From Ischnura elegans (taxonomy: Eukaryota > Arthropoda > Insecta > Odonata > Coenagrionidae), in the NCBI RefSeq assembly GCF_921293095.1, contig NC_060252.1, forward strand, positions 81,488,866-81,552,865: a stretch of 64,000 bases of DNA. Reading direction: 5' to 3'. The notes under the pieces are model-generated. The model searched no databases. It worked only from the letters and a program-made list of their open reading frames with translations, and was not told where the DNA came from. Position numbers and translations under genes: made by a program. Of the stretch, positions 32,682 through 44,550 are shown one piece after another (the first letter of the stretch is position 1; each line of letters opens with the position of its first letter).

Positions 32682-33155
32682 CTATTGACAGTGGAAATAA
32701 GATAAAGGTAAAAATAAAATCCAATCTCCATATGCATTTGAACTAAAAATTATGGGGCAAAACCACAAAATGGGGCTGGTTTCTCATGAGAATTTCATTA
32801 GAAGTTGAAGGGAAAGTTAATAAAAAAATATTATTAAACACCTACAGCATTTCAATAAATTTTTCTTCATACTAAGGAGTAAAAGCCATTAAAAAAATAA
32901 TTTATATCTTTTACCAAGCCAACTTACTCATAAGTACTTTCACTTATAATGCATATAAAATTTAACGGAATGATAACACATGATTACATGATGCTATTTT
33001 TTTAAAACTTAGAACAAAAATCATCACCATTTACCATAAGATAAACCTTTCTCATTCATATTTTCAAATACAAAATGGAATTGAATGGAATGGGAAGTCA
33101 TACCAATAGCTAAAACTAAGAAAGTCACATCAAATGGAAAAATGTTTTTACTCAC

Positions 33156-33416
33156 CCTAGTTGTTTCACGTAGTCTAAGTAGCCAAGTAAGATTTCATGA
33201 TAGACAGCTGTTCGAAATTGACGAGGCCGAAAGAAATGAACTGAATCTAAGTATGCTATATACACTCTCCTGGTATTGGGACAGGGGCATTCAGAGCCAT
33301 ATTCCTGCACATGCATGCCAAAAAAGCATACATCAGTACCATCAATATCTTCAAAGGCAAATAAAGCTTTGGCTCGATATGGAAATTGATCTGGAAGATC
33401 CCCATTGTCAACAAAT
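33156..33416 (-). CDS. nej: CBP exon (visible 8): HAT catalytic core, acetyl-CoA binding
   Basis: A 261-nt exon: [40 protein letters not shown], then [20 protein letters not shown] and [18 protein letters not shown]. The VYIxYLDSxxFFRP and YHEILxGYL motifs form the CoA pocket. The acceptor is AATTCCAG and the donor GTGAGT. Confidence 0.97.
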
Positions 33417-33947
33417 CTGGAATTAAAAAATACAATGTTTGATAAAATACAGAACTCGGATCTCTAGCATCAAAATTTGATTCCTAAACAGTGTAGATGA
33501 AGAAAATTTAAGGATTTAATTTTTTACAGCAAGAAATCTAAGATAGGATAACAAAATTGCAAATAAATTACATGCAACTACATTAGGCATGTAACTATGA
33601 GGAAATACTACACCAAGATAATTGAATATTTATGATTCCTTCATTGAGCTTTTTCTTCTCCACTTCTATCATCATTTTCACAGTGTGTTCAAATGGCCCA
33701 AAAATATTGAAAAATGGAATAAGCTAGTAACTTTTTCCTCATGTTCACAAATGACATATACCATGCTCTTTTATGACTCATTAGTTTAACACTCAAATAT
33801 ACAGTTTCAATATCTGAAACACTTTAAAGTTGTCTAGCTCAAAAGATTCTAGCATTCACACTTTAAAAACGCTTTGAAGTCACACCCCTGAGCTTATTCT
33901 TTTGAGAAAAGTCCCAGGGGACTACAAAATATTAATGAAATACTCAC
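33417..33947. other. Short CBP intron
   Basis: 531 bp of AT-rich intron with nothing recognisable. Confidence 0.6.
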
Positions 33948-34163
33948 TTGGTCCTCATTCCAGCTTTCACCTCAACAATTTTATCAGAGCTGGACACAAC
34001 TCTGATGGCCACCTCACCAGCACCAGCCTCCTTCTTCTTGAGGAAATTATTTACCCTATTCTCAATATACAACCCTAATTTTGTCGTCGGTAGCCTCTTT
34101 GCAGTGAATTTGTTATCTTTCCTTTTCACCATTTTCTTCTTCAGGCAATTATCACAAACAAAC
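33948..34163 (-). CDS. nej: CBP exon (visible 7): end of PHD, start of HAT
   Basis: A 216-nt exon: GFVCDNCLKKKMVKRKDNKF, TAKRLPTTKLGLYIENRVNN, then EVAIRVVSSSDKIVEVKAGM and RTK. The CDNC pair closes the PHD finger. KFTAKRLxTTxLGxxxExRVN opens the HAT domain. The acceptor is CTTTATAG and the donor GTGAGTA. Confidence 0.97.
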
Positions 34164-34638
34164 CTATAAAGATCATAAGTGTGAAAAGAAATACCATAAT
34201 CACAATAATAATATATATAAAATACATTAGAACTTGCTTAGTGCGTTTCTGAAGGGACCACAAAAAATGAACCTACTAACCAGGAAAATGTGCTAATGAG
34301 GAAAGTAAATAATAGCAGTTGGGGTAATTGCAATCTGTGGAAAAGTTGTCATAATTACCGGTAGTTCTGGTAGGATCGCCTTCCTGAACTCTTTTCACAA
34401 TTAAAATCAAGAAAATGAGCACTACGTTGGAAAACAATACCATGAGAATAAAAATCACAATGTTTCATAAATTTCCCTAATAATTCGCTTCTCAAATGAA
34501 ACCAAATCGATTGTTATATCGATTAATAACACACAAGATTATTAGTTTACAACATCATTACAAGAGGATTTTTATATTACACAATTGAAATTTTTAAAAA
34601 TGTCCAATGTCGTCTGCTTTCCATTTCTCGTGCCGATA

Positions 34639-34946
34639 TTAAGTATTTTTTACGCTAAGCTTCGCATCGAGATCCAGAGCATCGTCTGCTTCCACAACAG
34701 TAGTCAAGTAGTGGCGCACATTCTCTATAGCCTCGACTGCTTTAGATGAAGTGGGAATTGGATAAGACTCATTTCCCTCCTCAGCATCATCTTCATCACT
34801 TCCATATTCGTTTTCTTTCAACTACTGTTCGTGCATTTCATCGATTGACATGATTTGGCAAACAGTGAGATCATCATCACACTCGCAATACTTGTTGAAA
34901 TTCAGCTCTCAAGCAATTTGATGCCACTCTTCTAGGAGAAAAGGAG
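34639..34946 (-). pseudogene. pogo/Tigger transposase C-terminal remnant (family B)
   Basis: Minus-strand reading (with one stop near 34822): LLEEWHQIA, FNKYCECDDDLTVCQIMSID, then NEYGSDEDDAEEGNESYPIP, SSKAVEAIENVRHYLTTVVE and ADDALDLDAKLSVK. The acidic stretch followed by an xxAxxxIExxRxYL helix is the usual C-terminus of Tigger-type transposases. The second copy at 49688-49760 preserves YLTTAAGADDALDLHAKLSL, which supports real coding ancestry. The family A insertion cuts it on the upstream side. Confidence 0.6.
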
Positions 34947-34948
34947 TA

Positions 34949-36103
34949 CAGTAGACTCTCGTTATTACGAAGTTCACAGGACCGAAAAACCAGAGGTTTG
35001 TAATAACAAAGTTCGTATAAACGTTTCTTTTAGGAATCATCGAAAAAAAACAATACATAATAAACGCATTTAAATTAGGCGAAAATATATAAAAATAGGA
35101 AAATGCGTTTCAGTTTCTCGACAGAAGAATGACGCAATCTAGGGTTGATATCTTCCCGAATACAATCAGTCCGATATACGAACTAGATGTGTCCCAAGAT
35201 CTTGTTCCTAAGTTAATAAACCTACAGTCCGTCTGCCGAGAGTTGTCCAATGATAGGAAGAATGGTCAGGGCATGGGGCAAAGTTGCCAGGTAATAAAGG
35301 GAAACGAATACAAATGGTCCCGTGAGGAAAGGAGCCGGAAGGGACGACGAGCGTGAAGGACCCAGAGGAAGAATCACTTGGTTTGGTGATTCGAAGAAAG
35401 AGCTTGTTTGGGTGGATCAGGCTTATTTCAGAGCTCCTGGTGCATTTGACGTTGTATGACTAGGCGAGGGTGTGATAGGTGCGTTTGGGGGACAGCGATT
35501 GGCTGTAAACCGTGCTGGCTCAGGGTTATCTGCCCCTCCTACTGTGCCGTCATCGGACAAATCTCGGCGGCCGGACTGTATGCAAGGAATCGAGAAATGA
35601 GGTTATCCTGCATAATGCTGCATTACACGTCTGCGCTAACTCTCGAAATTTGACAATTTTGAATGCTCGTACTTCTGAAAATTCGTAAATAGAATGTGCG
35701 TAAGAAGACTATACGTCCAATTTACGAGGGGTTATGAGTGTGTCACCATGAATCCACAGGAATGAAGCTTACTATATGATGTAGCATATAGACTGAATTA
35801 AGAACCATAACTGACACTCTTGAGCACAGTACCCGAGAAGAACTCAAACGTGGCACGATTATTAAAACTTATCGTAGTAAATTTCCACCTAAATGCCGTT
35901 GCTTATGTGTGGAACTACATAATAAAGTTCATTTTGTAACAGCTGGGACGGGGACTGAGATTCGTAATTACGTAAAAACGAAAATTTCGTAATAACGTTT
36001 CTTTTACTATAGCTTGTATAGGCCTTTTCGTCGGGACCAACAATTTGCTTTGTAATAACGAGAACTTCGTAATAACGTTGTTTGTATTCACAAGAGTCTA
36101 CTG
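34949..36103 (+). mobile_element. pogo/Tigger-like family A, copy 2, nested inside family B
   Basis: CAGTAGACTCTCGTTATTAC at the left and CACAAGAGTCTACTG at the right, with TA at 34947-34948 and 36104-36105. It has the same subterminal words (AACAAAGTTCGTATAAACG, GGTTGATATCTTCCCGAAT) as copy 1. It lies inside the family B element at 34225-36654. Confidence 0.88.
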
Positions 36104-36946
36104 TAATTTCTGCTTCTCCTATTATGTGATCTGCTATTTCAATTAACTGCCCTCGCTATGATAACTCATTCAATAGCAAAAACTGCCCACTCGCAAAATT
36201 TTTGCAGTGTGGTACTCCAAAGGCAACAGAAGGTGAGGAGCTTGGGGTGGGGAAAATTGGCGCTTCTCATTGGCTGCAGTTTTGCATAGACATTCCCGAA
36301 AAATGACTGCAATTTATCATTCATCATGCCATCAGAATTGAGAAATGCATTTGGATAAATCACGGTCGTAGAAATAGAGATGTGGAATGAATGTAAGAAT
36401 GTTAATGGCTGATAATAATAGATAAAATCATTAAATTCAGAGGTTTACAACCCTTAAGAAGATATTGGAGAACGAATTGCGGGTTCCGTCACGACAAGCA
36501 ATTGAGTGTACTAACCAGGAAAGTGCAACTTTTTCAAACTTACTAACCAAATACCTTTACTTGTATTTTGTTCGAATGGTACCGGGACCGAGATAAATCG
36601 CTGTACTAAGGGGGAAAACATACTAAGGAGGAACGTACTAAACAAGTTCCACTGTACTAATAAATATTCTAATGATGACACAATGTAAACACTGAAAATT
36701 ATGATCCATAACAAAATTTAAAAAAAGTCTTTTGTAATAAGTTTTCCCAAATGTAGCAGGTCATTTAATTAAGGAAATGGTGACCACTTTTAAACAAATT
36801 TAAAATAAAACAAATATTCAAACCATTAAGTCAGACTTAGGCCTATAACATTACAACTTTGAAAACTGAATGTAGAGGAGAATGTGCATCAATATTTGCA
36901 CATAGGGAATTAAGCAATACACTGAATCCAATTATAAATAACTCAC

Positions 36947-37081
36947 CCCTGAGGCCAGATGTTATCTAAATGAAGAACACAAATCTGATGAAGCTTCCTT
37001 CCACAATCTTGGCATTCAACAAAAGGCTCTAACTCCAGGTTATCGTTCTTCAATTCAACAAACTGCTCCTTTTTAATAGCC
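36947..37081 (-). CDS. nej: CBP exon (visible 6): PHD finger
   Basis: A 135-nt exon: AIKKEQFVELKNDNLELEPF, then VECQDCGRKLHQICVLHLDN and IWPQG. The CxxC and HxxC zinc ligands of the PHD finger are present. Human CBP has PFVDCKECGRKMHQICVLH. The acceptor is ATTTCAG and the donor GTGAGT. Confidence 0.96.
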
Positions 37082-38475
37082 CTGAAATTATAAAATACAT
37101 TAAGTCACCACTGAGAGCAAATAGAATTTAATTTTCCTAACCACACATACTATCCTAGGACTGATGGCACATGAAGCATTTCTCCTGCACAAGCTAAATA
37201 AAGGCCAAAAAATGTTTTTCATGATCCTCAAACTGACATTAAACACATATATTACACACTTATTTCAGCTCTTTATAAAAATATTATAACAACTAATAAA
37301 TGAACTTCACTCAAATATTTTTCAAGTATCTTAGTCACTTAATAACAACACTTTCTGGGTTTTATAAGACTCGAGTATACATGCAAAACTAAAGAGATGA
37401 GTGGGAAATCTCTCACTCAGATAAATATAAATGGCAAACCAAATTTGCCTGCAGAATCACAACATAAAACTTGGCTTCACTATATCATAAATAAAACAGG
37501 TAAGAGAGGATGAACAATTTTTCTCGTGCAAATTCTTTCCCTGTTTTGTAAGTAACCAGACCACTGTAATAAAAAACCAGACATTGTAACGTCAATATCA
37601 CATATTCCAAGTTATGGCAAGTGGAGTGCTAATGGAAATTATAAGGATGGACAGATCCAGGATTTTTTTTGCATCCCAACCCGGATTGGATCCTTGATTT
37701 CAGGTGTTGGATCTTCTGATATTTTTGGATCCAAATGCTTTTTTTAATTGCCTGCTATAAAATGAAGTCATTATTTAAGTTTCTTCAGGGTACATACAAT
37801 GCTATTTTGATACTAATACACATTTTATTATTTTTTCTTCAAATTTTCCTCACACTTGTTGCCCCTCATTTTGTCATTTTCCCATAGCATACTGACGTGT
37901 GTTTCAGTCACAGATGCTTCAGTAGTGGAGGATTTTGCACTTCATCATGATATTTTCACGCCACAGGGCACGCACATGGTATATAATGACTTCTTCCTAT
38001 CCAAATTAAAATGTTTCCACACTATGGAAAACATTTTCATAAGTGTAGTTTATCATTAAATTAAATTGCAATTGCACTATCGGCAACACAATTAAGAGCG
38101 ATATAGGTGTCTACTGCGGCGAACTTGAACATAAAAAGACGACCGCTCAGCGAGGGGTTGGGCAGCAGAAGCACGTAAAGGAGAAGTGGATGGGAAGGAA
38201 CATGCTCCTTCCATCTTTCAAGCAACGAGGGAGCCAGGGGACCACACATCTGATCTTGCAACTTTGTGATGTCATAGGCTTCAAGGCGACCGGGTGAGCT
38301 ATGCGATATATGCAGTTTGCGTTTCCAGTCTGTCTCGTCTTGTGTGAATATGTTCATGCAACGCTTGTTTATTTGATAATTGTGCTGTTTGGACTATTTT
38401 GAATATTGGTATAGCCTTATTGTAACTAGAAAGCTTTGTGTCAATCAATTAGAGCTTAAAAAACATGAATGCTGT
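37082..38475. other. CBP intron upstream part
   Basis: Intronic DNA before the Penelope-like fragment. The end (38061-38357) is GC-richer and holds a 98-codon minus-strand frame without recognisable motifs. It may be part of the same retroelement insertion. Otherwise AT-rich with no features. Confidence 0.45.
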
Positions 38476-38950
38476 CAGAGTGTGAGTGCGAGCGAAGCCT
38501 ACATTGGGGAAACTGGATGCACCATTGAAACTAGGCTGAAGGAGCATAAGCGGCACCTAAGGTTGGGACAACCGGAGAAATGAGCCATAGCTGAACACAG
38601 CATACAACACGACCACGTCATCCAGTTTGATGATGCCGAGATCCTGACGCGTTCCACCAAATATTGGGATAGAGTCGTAAAGGAGGCCATAGAAATTCGA
38701 TTGGACCATAAAAACTTCAACCGTGACGCAGGCTATGCCATCAGCAACACCTGGAAACCCGTTGTCAGCTCTAAAAAGCCAAAGGATCAACGGATTGGCT
38801 GCCAAGAGACCAGTCCTCAACCAATCACGTGACACCTGACCTCCAAGCAGGTTATATAAGGGAATCAAACCCTCAGTCCGACATTCAACTGCCCTGATGA
38901 CGATGCTTGAGTCGAGCCTCGAAACGTCGGCCATGGAAAACCTCAACCGG
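38476..38950 (+). mobile_element. Penelope-like element 3' fragment with GIY-YIG endonuclease
   Basis: The reading frame gives SEAYIGETGCTIETRLKEHK, RHLRLGQPEK, a TGA (38581-38583) where serine is expected, then AIAEHSIQHDHVIQFDDAE, VVKEAIEIRLDHKNFNRDAG and WKPVVSS. The YIG...R..EH pattern is the GIY-YIG nuclease of Penelope-like elements. The single stop is the main lesion in this part. A candidate hammerhead ribozyme follows the coding end. The 5' part of the element is missing. Confidence 0.78.
38891..38932 (+). ncRNA. Candidate hammerhead ribozyme of the Penelope-like element
   Basis: GCC, then CTGATGA at 38894-38900, a stem II hairpin in 38901-38920 (GCTTG/CGAGC core), GAAAC at 38921-38925 and GTC at 38926-38928, then GGC that can pair with the initial GCC as stem I. 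The order CUGAUGA-stem-GAAA-NUH is the hammerhead core, and Penelope-like elements are known to carry such motifs. Stem III would be minimal. The base of stem II is imperfect (C-C next to the core, or CGA/UCG in another register), so activity is uncertain. Confidence 0.42.
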
Positions 38951-39384
38951 TGGAAAACCCGAGAAGAATTCCTTCAACTTGTTCGCCGGGAAAAACTTTG
39001 ATCCTATTTACATTATGATATTTTGCAACAACTTTACTCCCAACGAATGAATTAAGTTCAAACAAGTTTGCATGCCACCTATTTAGGTAGCTGTTCCTTT
39101 TGGCATTGGTTCTGGTCCCAGTTCCAACTCAAGAACCAGAGGAAGCCAGCCATGCTGACTAAAAAATTCAGGGAACAGTGTCCCTAAATGGATAAACAAA
39201 CAACTAACTTAGAATAATTTCATAAGTGATCTGCTTTGTATTTTTCCATCATTCTGTAGTTACCAAAATATGTCCAAAACGGAAAATTTCCACAACATTA
39301 ACAAATAATTTAAATAGGATGCATTTTACTTCATTGCTAACAGATAGAAATTATAAAATATAATGAAAGATGAATGTTACTTAC

Positions 39385-39465
39385 GCCTGTGTTTGAGTAG
39401 GATCCTCACCAAGGGTAACCGAGTCCCCAGGAATATCATTAAAACACTTCTGGCAGAATGTGTAT
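39385..39465 (-). CDS. nej: CBP exon (visible 5): RING region
   Basis: An 81-nt exon completing a split arginine and reading YTFCQKCFNDIPGDSVTLGE, DPTQTQ plus a split alanine. Human: YHFCEKCFTEIQGENVTLGDDPSQPQ. The CxxC pair belongs to the discontinuous RING. The acceptor is GTCGAATAG and the donor GTAAGT. Introns of 2.3 kb (downstream) and 16.2 kb (upstream) flank this small exon. Confidence 0.95.
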
Positions 39466-42400
39466 CTATTCGACATTATACCATACTGCTTCAAGCTGAA
39501 AAATAAAAGAATTTAATCAGAAAACTACTAAGCATTAAATGTTTTAGCATTGGTGAATATCTCCATAAAAATGCAAAATGCCATAAAAAATGAACTTTAG
39601 TCTCTGAACATTAACTATGATCAAATTTCTACTTTTTTTCTCTACCACTTCATTATTTTCCATCCAAAATAAAAAATAACACATTTCATAACATTGAATT
39701 AAGATCTGTGGTACTGGGGTAGTTTAGTACTGAATATCCAGTTTTCTACAAACATATAGTTAAACATACAATGAATTTCAAAGCAACAGACAACTCAAAG
39801 GTCCTTAAATGGTATTGGTCTTAGGCAACTTAATTTCTATAGTAAATATTACACCTGCAACTAACAACAACCAGTAATGTTGGCTATATGATAACTGGTC
39901 TGGCATTAAATTTTAATGTTGACATTATATTCATAAATTCAGTCTCAACGCTCCATAAATAAGTACACAGGCTTTGTCTTTCAAGGATGTTACAAGATAA
40001 AAAATTTTGATGCCATCATATTATCATGCAAATACTAACTACGTGGGTTCAACCTGGCATTTATCTTATATCATTCCTGACATTAATATTATCCTTTTGC
40101 ACACCAAAATACCATACTAGCCAGGAATCTTATGTTTTTGGCTCTAAAATGAAATCATTAAGTAGTAAATTTAACCATATGAATATCAATTCAATCTTGA
40201 CTGGTAAACGGATGAAAATATTTAGATGGTGCTGATTACCACAGTTCAAATTCAGGCAAATTCAAACGGAAAAGTCATCAGCTCAACTATTAATACATGA
40301 AATAGCGACTCACATAGAAGAAATAGCCTGATTACGCAGGTTTCTATGGAATTTTGATTTTTGACACCTTAATTTTACTTTCTAGAATTCAGAAAATTTT
40401 CTAGGGCTTAATAAAAAATTAATTATAAGATGTAACATAAATTAGCAGCAACTCAATCACAATACTCTACATCCTCACCACAGCCCTAGGGTTACAAGAG
40501 AAAAACAATCAAATGGTGATTAAGGAAAGGGCAGTAAAAACATCCTTGTGGTCATTACCACATGTAATGTTGTCCTATTGGTACATCTAAAGCTTAAGTC
40601 AAATAATCATTGATCACTATTCAAGGGTCAAAAGATCATTTGAGCTTTACTTTCCAGTGAAAGAGAAAACAATAGATATAGCCATCATTCTCCAAATCAT
40701 AAGATGATTCTTGTAATACCTAATTGAATTTATCATTTTCTGACCTATGACCTTACACAATGACAGCACATATTCATGATCTTTACTATATTTATTAAAT
40801 AGACTCGCTTAAGGTAATACCATGTCACAATACCCAAATGCCATGGAGTGGGATTTGCGATTAGTGCTCAGGAATGGAATGCAGGATTGTTGCTGACAAT
40901 AGAAAAAGGTGTTAGGGTCCTAATTATTGTTGCTGTTCCTAAAACAATGTCCAAGAGATACCACACAAGTTATTAAAGCCTATAAGACACATTGAAGCCA
41001 GGTGAGGAAACACTGATCACACAATGAGTTAAAAAGAGGTATATTCTGCCATAAGCTACCAGCAATGAATCTAAAGGAAAATGTCCTTTAATTAACAGGA
41101 AGAGCATCTATGATTGATGCGTGATCACAGTAAAACAATAGCACGGATATGTTAACAAAACATAAGACTAATTGAAAAATTCAAAAACATCCTACACATT
41201 ATTACCAAATTCAAATGACTTTCATAAGGAGGAGCTGAAAACAAGGAACACAGGCATTTTGTATGCTCGTCTTGGAAATTAGAGGCAAATCTGAAGAATA
41301 ATGTTGCAAAATAATTCATTAGTGTCAAAGTGTGGATCCAAAGCAGTGCAACAAAGCCCTGGTTACAAACACTTTTTTGGGTGCCTCCGAAAAAAATCGT
41401 AAAATAACAATTAAAACATCTCTTTGAAAGGAATCTTGAGTTTTACAAGTTGATGCTTGTCCCAACTCCCCACTAGATGCCAGCCTATTATGATTTATGC
41501 ACTTCCAAATTGACATGGAAGACATTCATTACACAACTTTTCACATTGCCTACTCCTCACAAGGTATAAATAAGAAATTGGAATTTTGCGACAAAATTCC
41601 ATTCTCTCTGAACAAACGCCAGTACTATTTCACTTCTGCAGTTATTCTAACTCAGGACCTGGTAAGCTAATTCATGACCAAAAGAAATAAAGCAGCTTTG
41701 TGAATAATTTGAATAATTGAACAAGACTGCAATACATGTCTTAGATTACAAAGGAGATATCTTGCAGATCAATCATCTTAATTTCCATTAAGTATAAAAT
41801 AATGGCCACATTAAAAACAGATCCCACGTCAATTTTATTCTGTTTAGATGCCTAAAAGATCATGAGATTAACCCCAACCATGGAGCATACCACCACCATG
41901 AGATGTTGTTGTTTAGAGTGTTGTTGAGAGTTTACAATTAAATTTAATTAGGACATTAGTACAACTGAATTGAACAAATTTTGCAGAACACGATTACATA
42001 AAAAAACAAAAACGGAATTAATCTGGGGTTATCTCATAGCTAAATCACAGGTAGTGTTAGTCGACCAGCTACGTATATATTATTTTATATAAGTAAGCCT
42101 AAGTAATGACATTGAAAGCCATATAAATAAGATGATAATTTCATGAAATTACTACTTGATCTCAGAATATTCTAACAGAAAATTTTCTTTAAATACATTA
42201 CCTATCTCAAATGAAAATTATCATGCTTATAACCCAAAGGATGTAATAAATCAGGAATCAAGTCAAAAAAAAAAAAAAACTTGAATGAGCTATTAACGAA
42301 AACTAGTTTTTTTAGTATGATATTCTCTCCTCCTCCTAAAGAAAATGTACCCAGGAAAAGGAGTGAAACTATATTCCCATATTATGAATGCAATCCTCAC

Positions 42401-43984
42401 ATAGCCATTTTGGAAGCTACAAATCAAAAGAGGAAAATAGAATGGATAGAGCAAACAATGATTTTAGATGTTTGCAAATGAAATAAGTAGCCAATTTTTT
42501 ACTACGAATGTACCATACTTTTTGTGATGCATTTCATAATGGCACTAACTTGGCGATCATATCTATACAAATTTAGATCGGCAGCAGTCAAAAATCACCG
42601 AATATCCAATCCTAGTGTTGGCATCCTCCTGTTCTCAGAACAAATGCTAGGGCAAGCGTATGGTGACATTTCTTCGCAGCTGACATTAGATAAAACTTCT
42701 GAATGACATTTTACTTGGGATAGTAGATGCTTAAGTTATCTTATTTCTTCTCACAATATACAGCAGTCCAGATAGATGCAACACCTGCAATATGGAGTTG
42801 CAATTGATAACATGACAGTCATTTTGACAGAAGTGAACTGCCCAGATAAATAAAGATTGAAAATTTAGCCCATGATGCAGCAGTAATTACGAGCCTTTTT
42901 AAATGTATAAATAAATTCTAAATAAAGAATGATTGCTGCTTCATAGCTCCAAGAATGTTAGGATACTGAGAAGTTTAAACTGAAAATAAGAACAAAAAAT
43001 AAGGGCACTAATTTCAGAATTTTGAAAAAAGCGGAAAACTGAGTATATTTGATTGTTCAAATTACAGCATCTACCAGCAACGTATTTTCTTCTGACGACT
43101 CAACCGTAAATAGATAATGAGAAATTATTCTACAATTAATTTCCAAGATTATTGAAAATGTTGGTAGATATTCTTCCAACATTTGATCAAGAGCCTTACG
43201 TAATACTAATTATGAACTCAAATGGCTTTAGGAGAATGGAATATTTTTAAGGTTGAATAAGGGTTTTATGACCTGAGAACTAATCCAATATGAACTATTT
43301 CCCACAATCTATGAGAGCATATCCATTTGCAAGAGAATATTCACAGAAAAGAGCTAATACATGTAAAAAAATTTCAGATTAAATGAATTCTATTTGGATT
43401 TCTCCCACTAACAAAGACAACTGACAGGTAATTTAAAGAGAAGTGCTCAGGCATGCATTTATGACACATTGAGAAAAAAGTTGAAAAGCCAATTCCTGGG
43501 TCATTTGTCAACAAAACATATTCGGCCCTAACATCATTCATTGGCCCATAATACTTGAAAGTAAGGTCAATTATTTGTATGAAAAGTAGTTAGCTAAGAA
43601 ATAGTTGACCCTCTAAAGGAAAAATAAAATTTTCAAAGGTGATGTAGGTAGTTCGTTAACACAATGTTTTTTAATATTGTAGTGAGTCTAGCTGCTGAGG
43701 GTAAAGTCATCCAAAGGAGCCGCTTGCCAGAGTATAAGGAAACCACCGCTAAGAATCTATCTACTACAGCACATCGAGGAGGCAACAGAAAAAGAGGTAT
43801 ATTACGTTGGTTGAGATCTAAACATGGTGCCAAATATTCAGTTAATTTTTACTTTCATGCATACACAGATTTAAGTAATGTTGCATTTCAACTATTGATC
43901 TGGAATCATTTTTTCTCGGCCTCACCTCTACACTGAACGTTTCTGAGGAGTTACGAATACCTCTCAGGAATGAATATCTTTCTG
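39466..43984. other. Large CBP intron, part 1: no recognisable element or exon
   Basis: About 4.5 kb of AT-rich intron. Short frames only, none flanked by splice sites with CBP-like sequence. A 15-nt A run at 42266 is unremarkable. Confidence 0.5.
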
Positions 43985-44550
43985 AAGGTACTGATCGCAG
44001 CCGGCCAAGGGCTCCTTACCTCGGAAACTGGGCGGGGGCCAACTCCACCCTCCGACATGGCATCAAGAGTAATTTGACTCCGCAGTCAAATATATGTTAA
44101 AAGAGGTTTTGCTAAAGAAATACCTAAACCATATCATGTGCATTTCCTAAACGATAATTATACGCTTAACAAAGAAATACGATTCAGACTTTAAATGAGA
44201 CGATATGAGGTAAGGCAATGCGGGCTTTTACTCTGGATTCCCAACTTTTTCTCATTGTGTATTTGGCACCTGGTATGGTTTACTTCACAAGCTTCCCATT
44301 ATTAAAAGACGATAGTTTTGTTTCAAAATTGCTAAGGACCAGTGAAATCAGGAATTCACTTCATAGGTAATAATTGAGGATAATGCAACAATTATTCTTT
44401 AGCAAAACCATGATGCACTGTTTTAACATACCTATAGGTATTTGATTGCGGAGTCAAGCTGCAGTCCCTGCTAAGCCGATGAGTCGGAGGGGTGGAATCA
44501 GCCCCCTTCCAGTGTCCGAGGCAAGGATCCAGTGAACGGCTGAAAGGTAA
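43985..44550. repeat. Pair of diverged ~110-bp inverted repeats
   Basis: The left arm 43985-44095 and right arm 44436-44550 are inverted, diverged copies. Shared words include TTTGA(C/T)TGCGGAGTCAA, GTCGGAGGG(G)TGGA, GCCCCC, (G/T)TCCGAGG(T/C)AAGGA and CGGCTG. A 340-bp AT-rich spacer separates them. It may be a foldback-type element or two opposite insertions of one GC-rich repeat. Confidence 0.65.

Larger units (their letters stand above)
34225..36654 (+). mobile_element. pogo/Tigger-like element, family B, copy 1, split by a family A insertion
   Basis: The left end CATTAGAACTTGCTTAGTGC (diverged) and right end AACCAAGTTCCACTG-type word (AACAAGTTCCACTG) match copy 2 at 49033. Both share TTTCTGAAGGGACCAC and GTACTAAGGAGGAACGTACT. 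TA lies at 34223-34224 and 36655-36656. A family A element (34949-36103) interrupts it; without that it is about 1.27 kb. A transposase C-terminal remnant lies on the minus strand. It fills most of the CBP intron between PHD exons. Confidence 0.85.

Noticed and set aside
38061-38357. 98-codon minus-strand frame in a CBP intron as a nested gene
   Set aside because: No family resemblance and it abuts a Penelope-like insertion; more likely retroelement flank.
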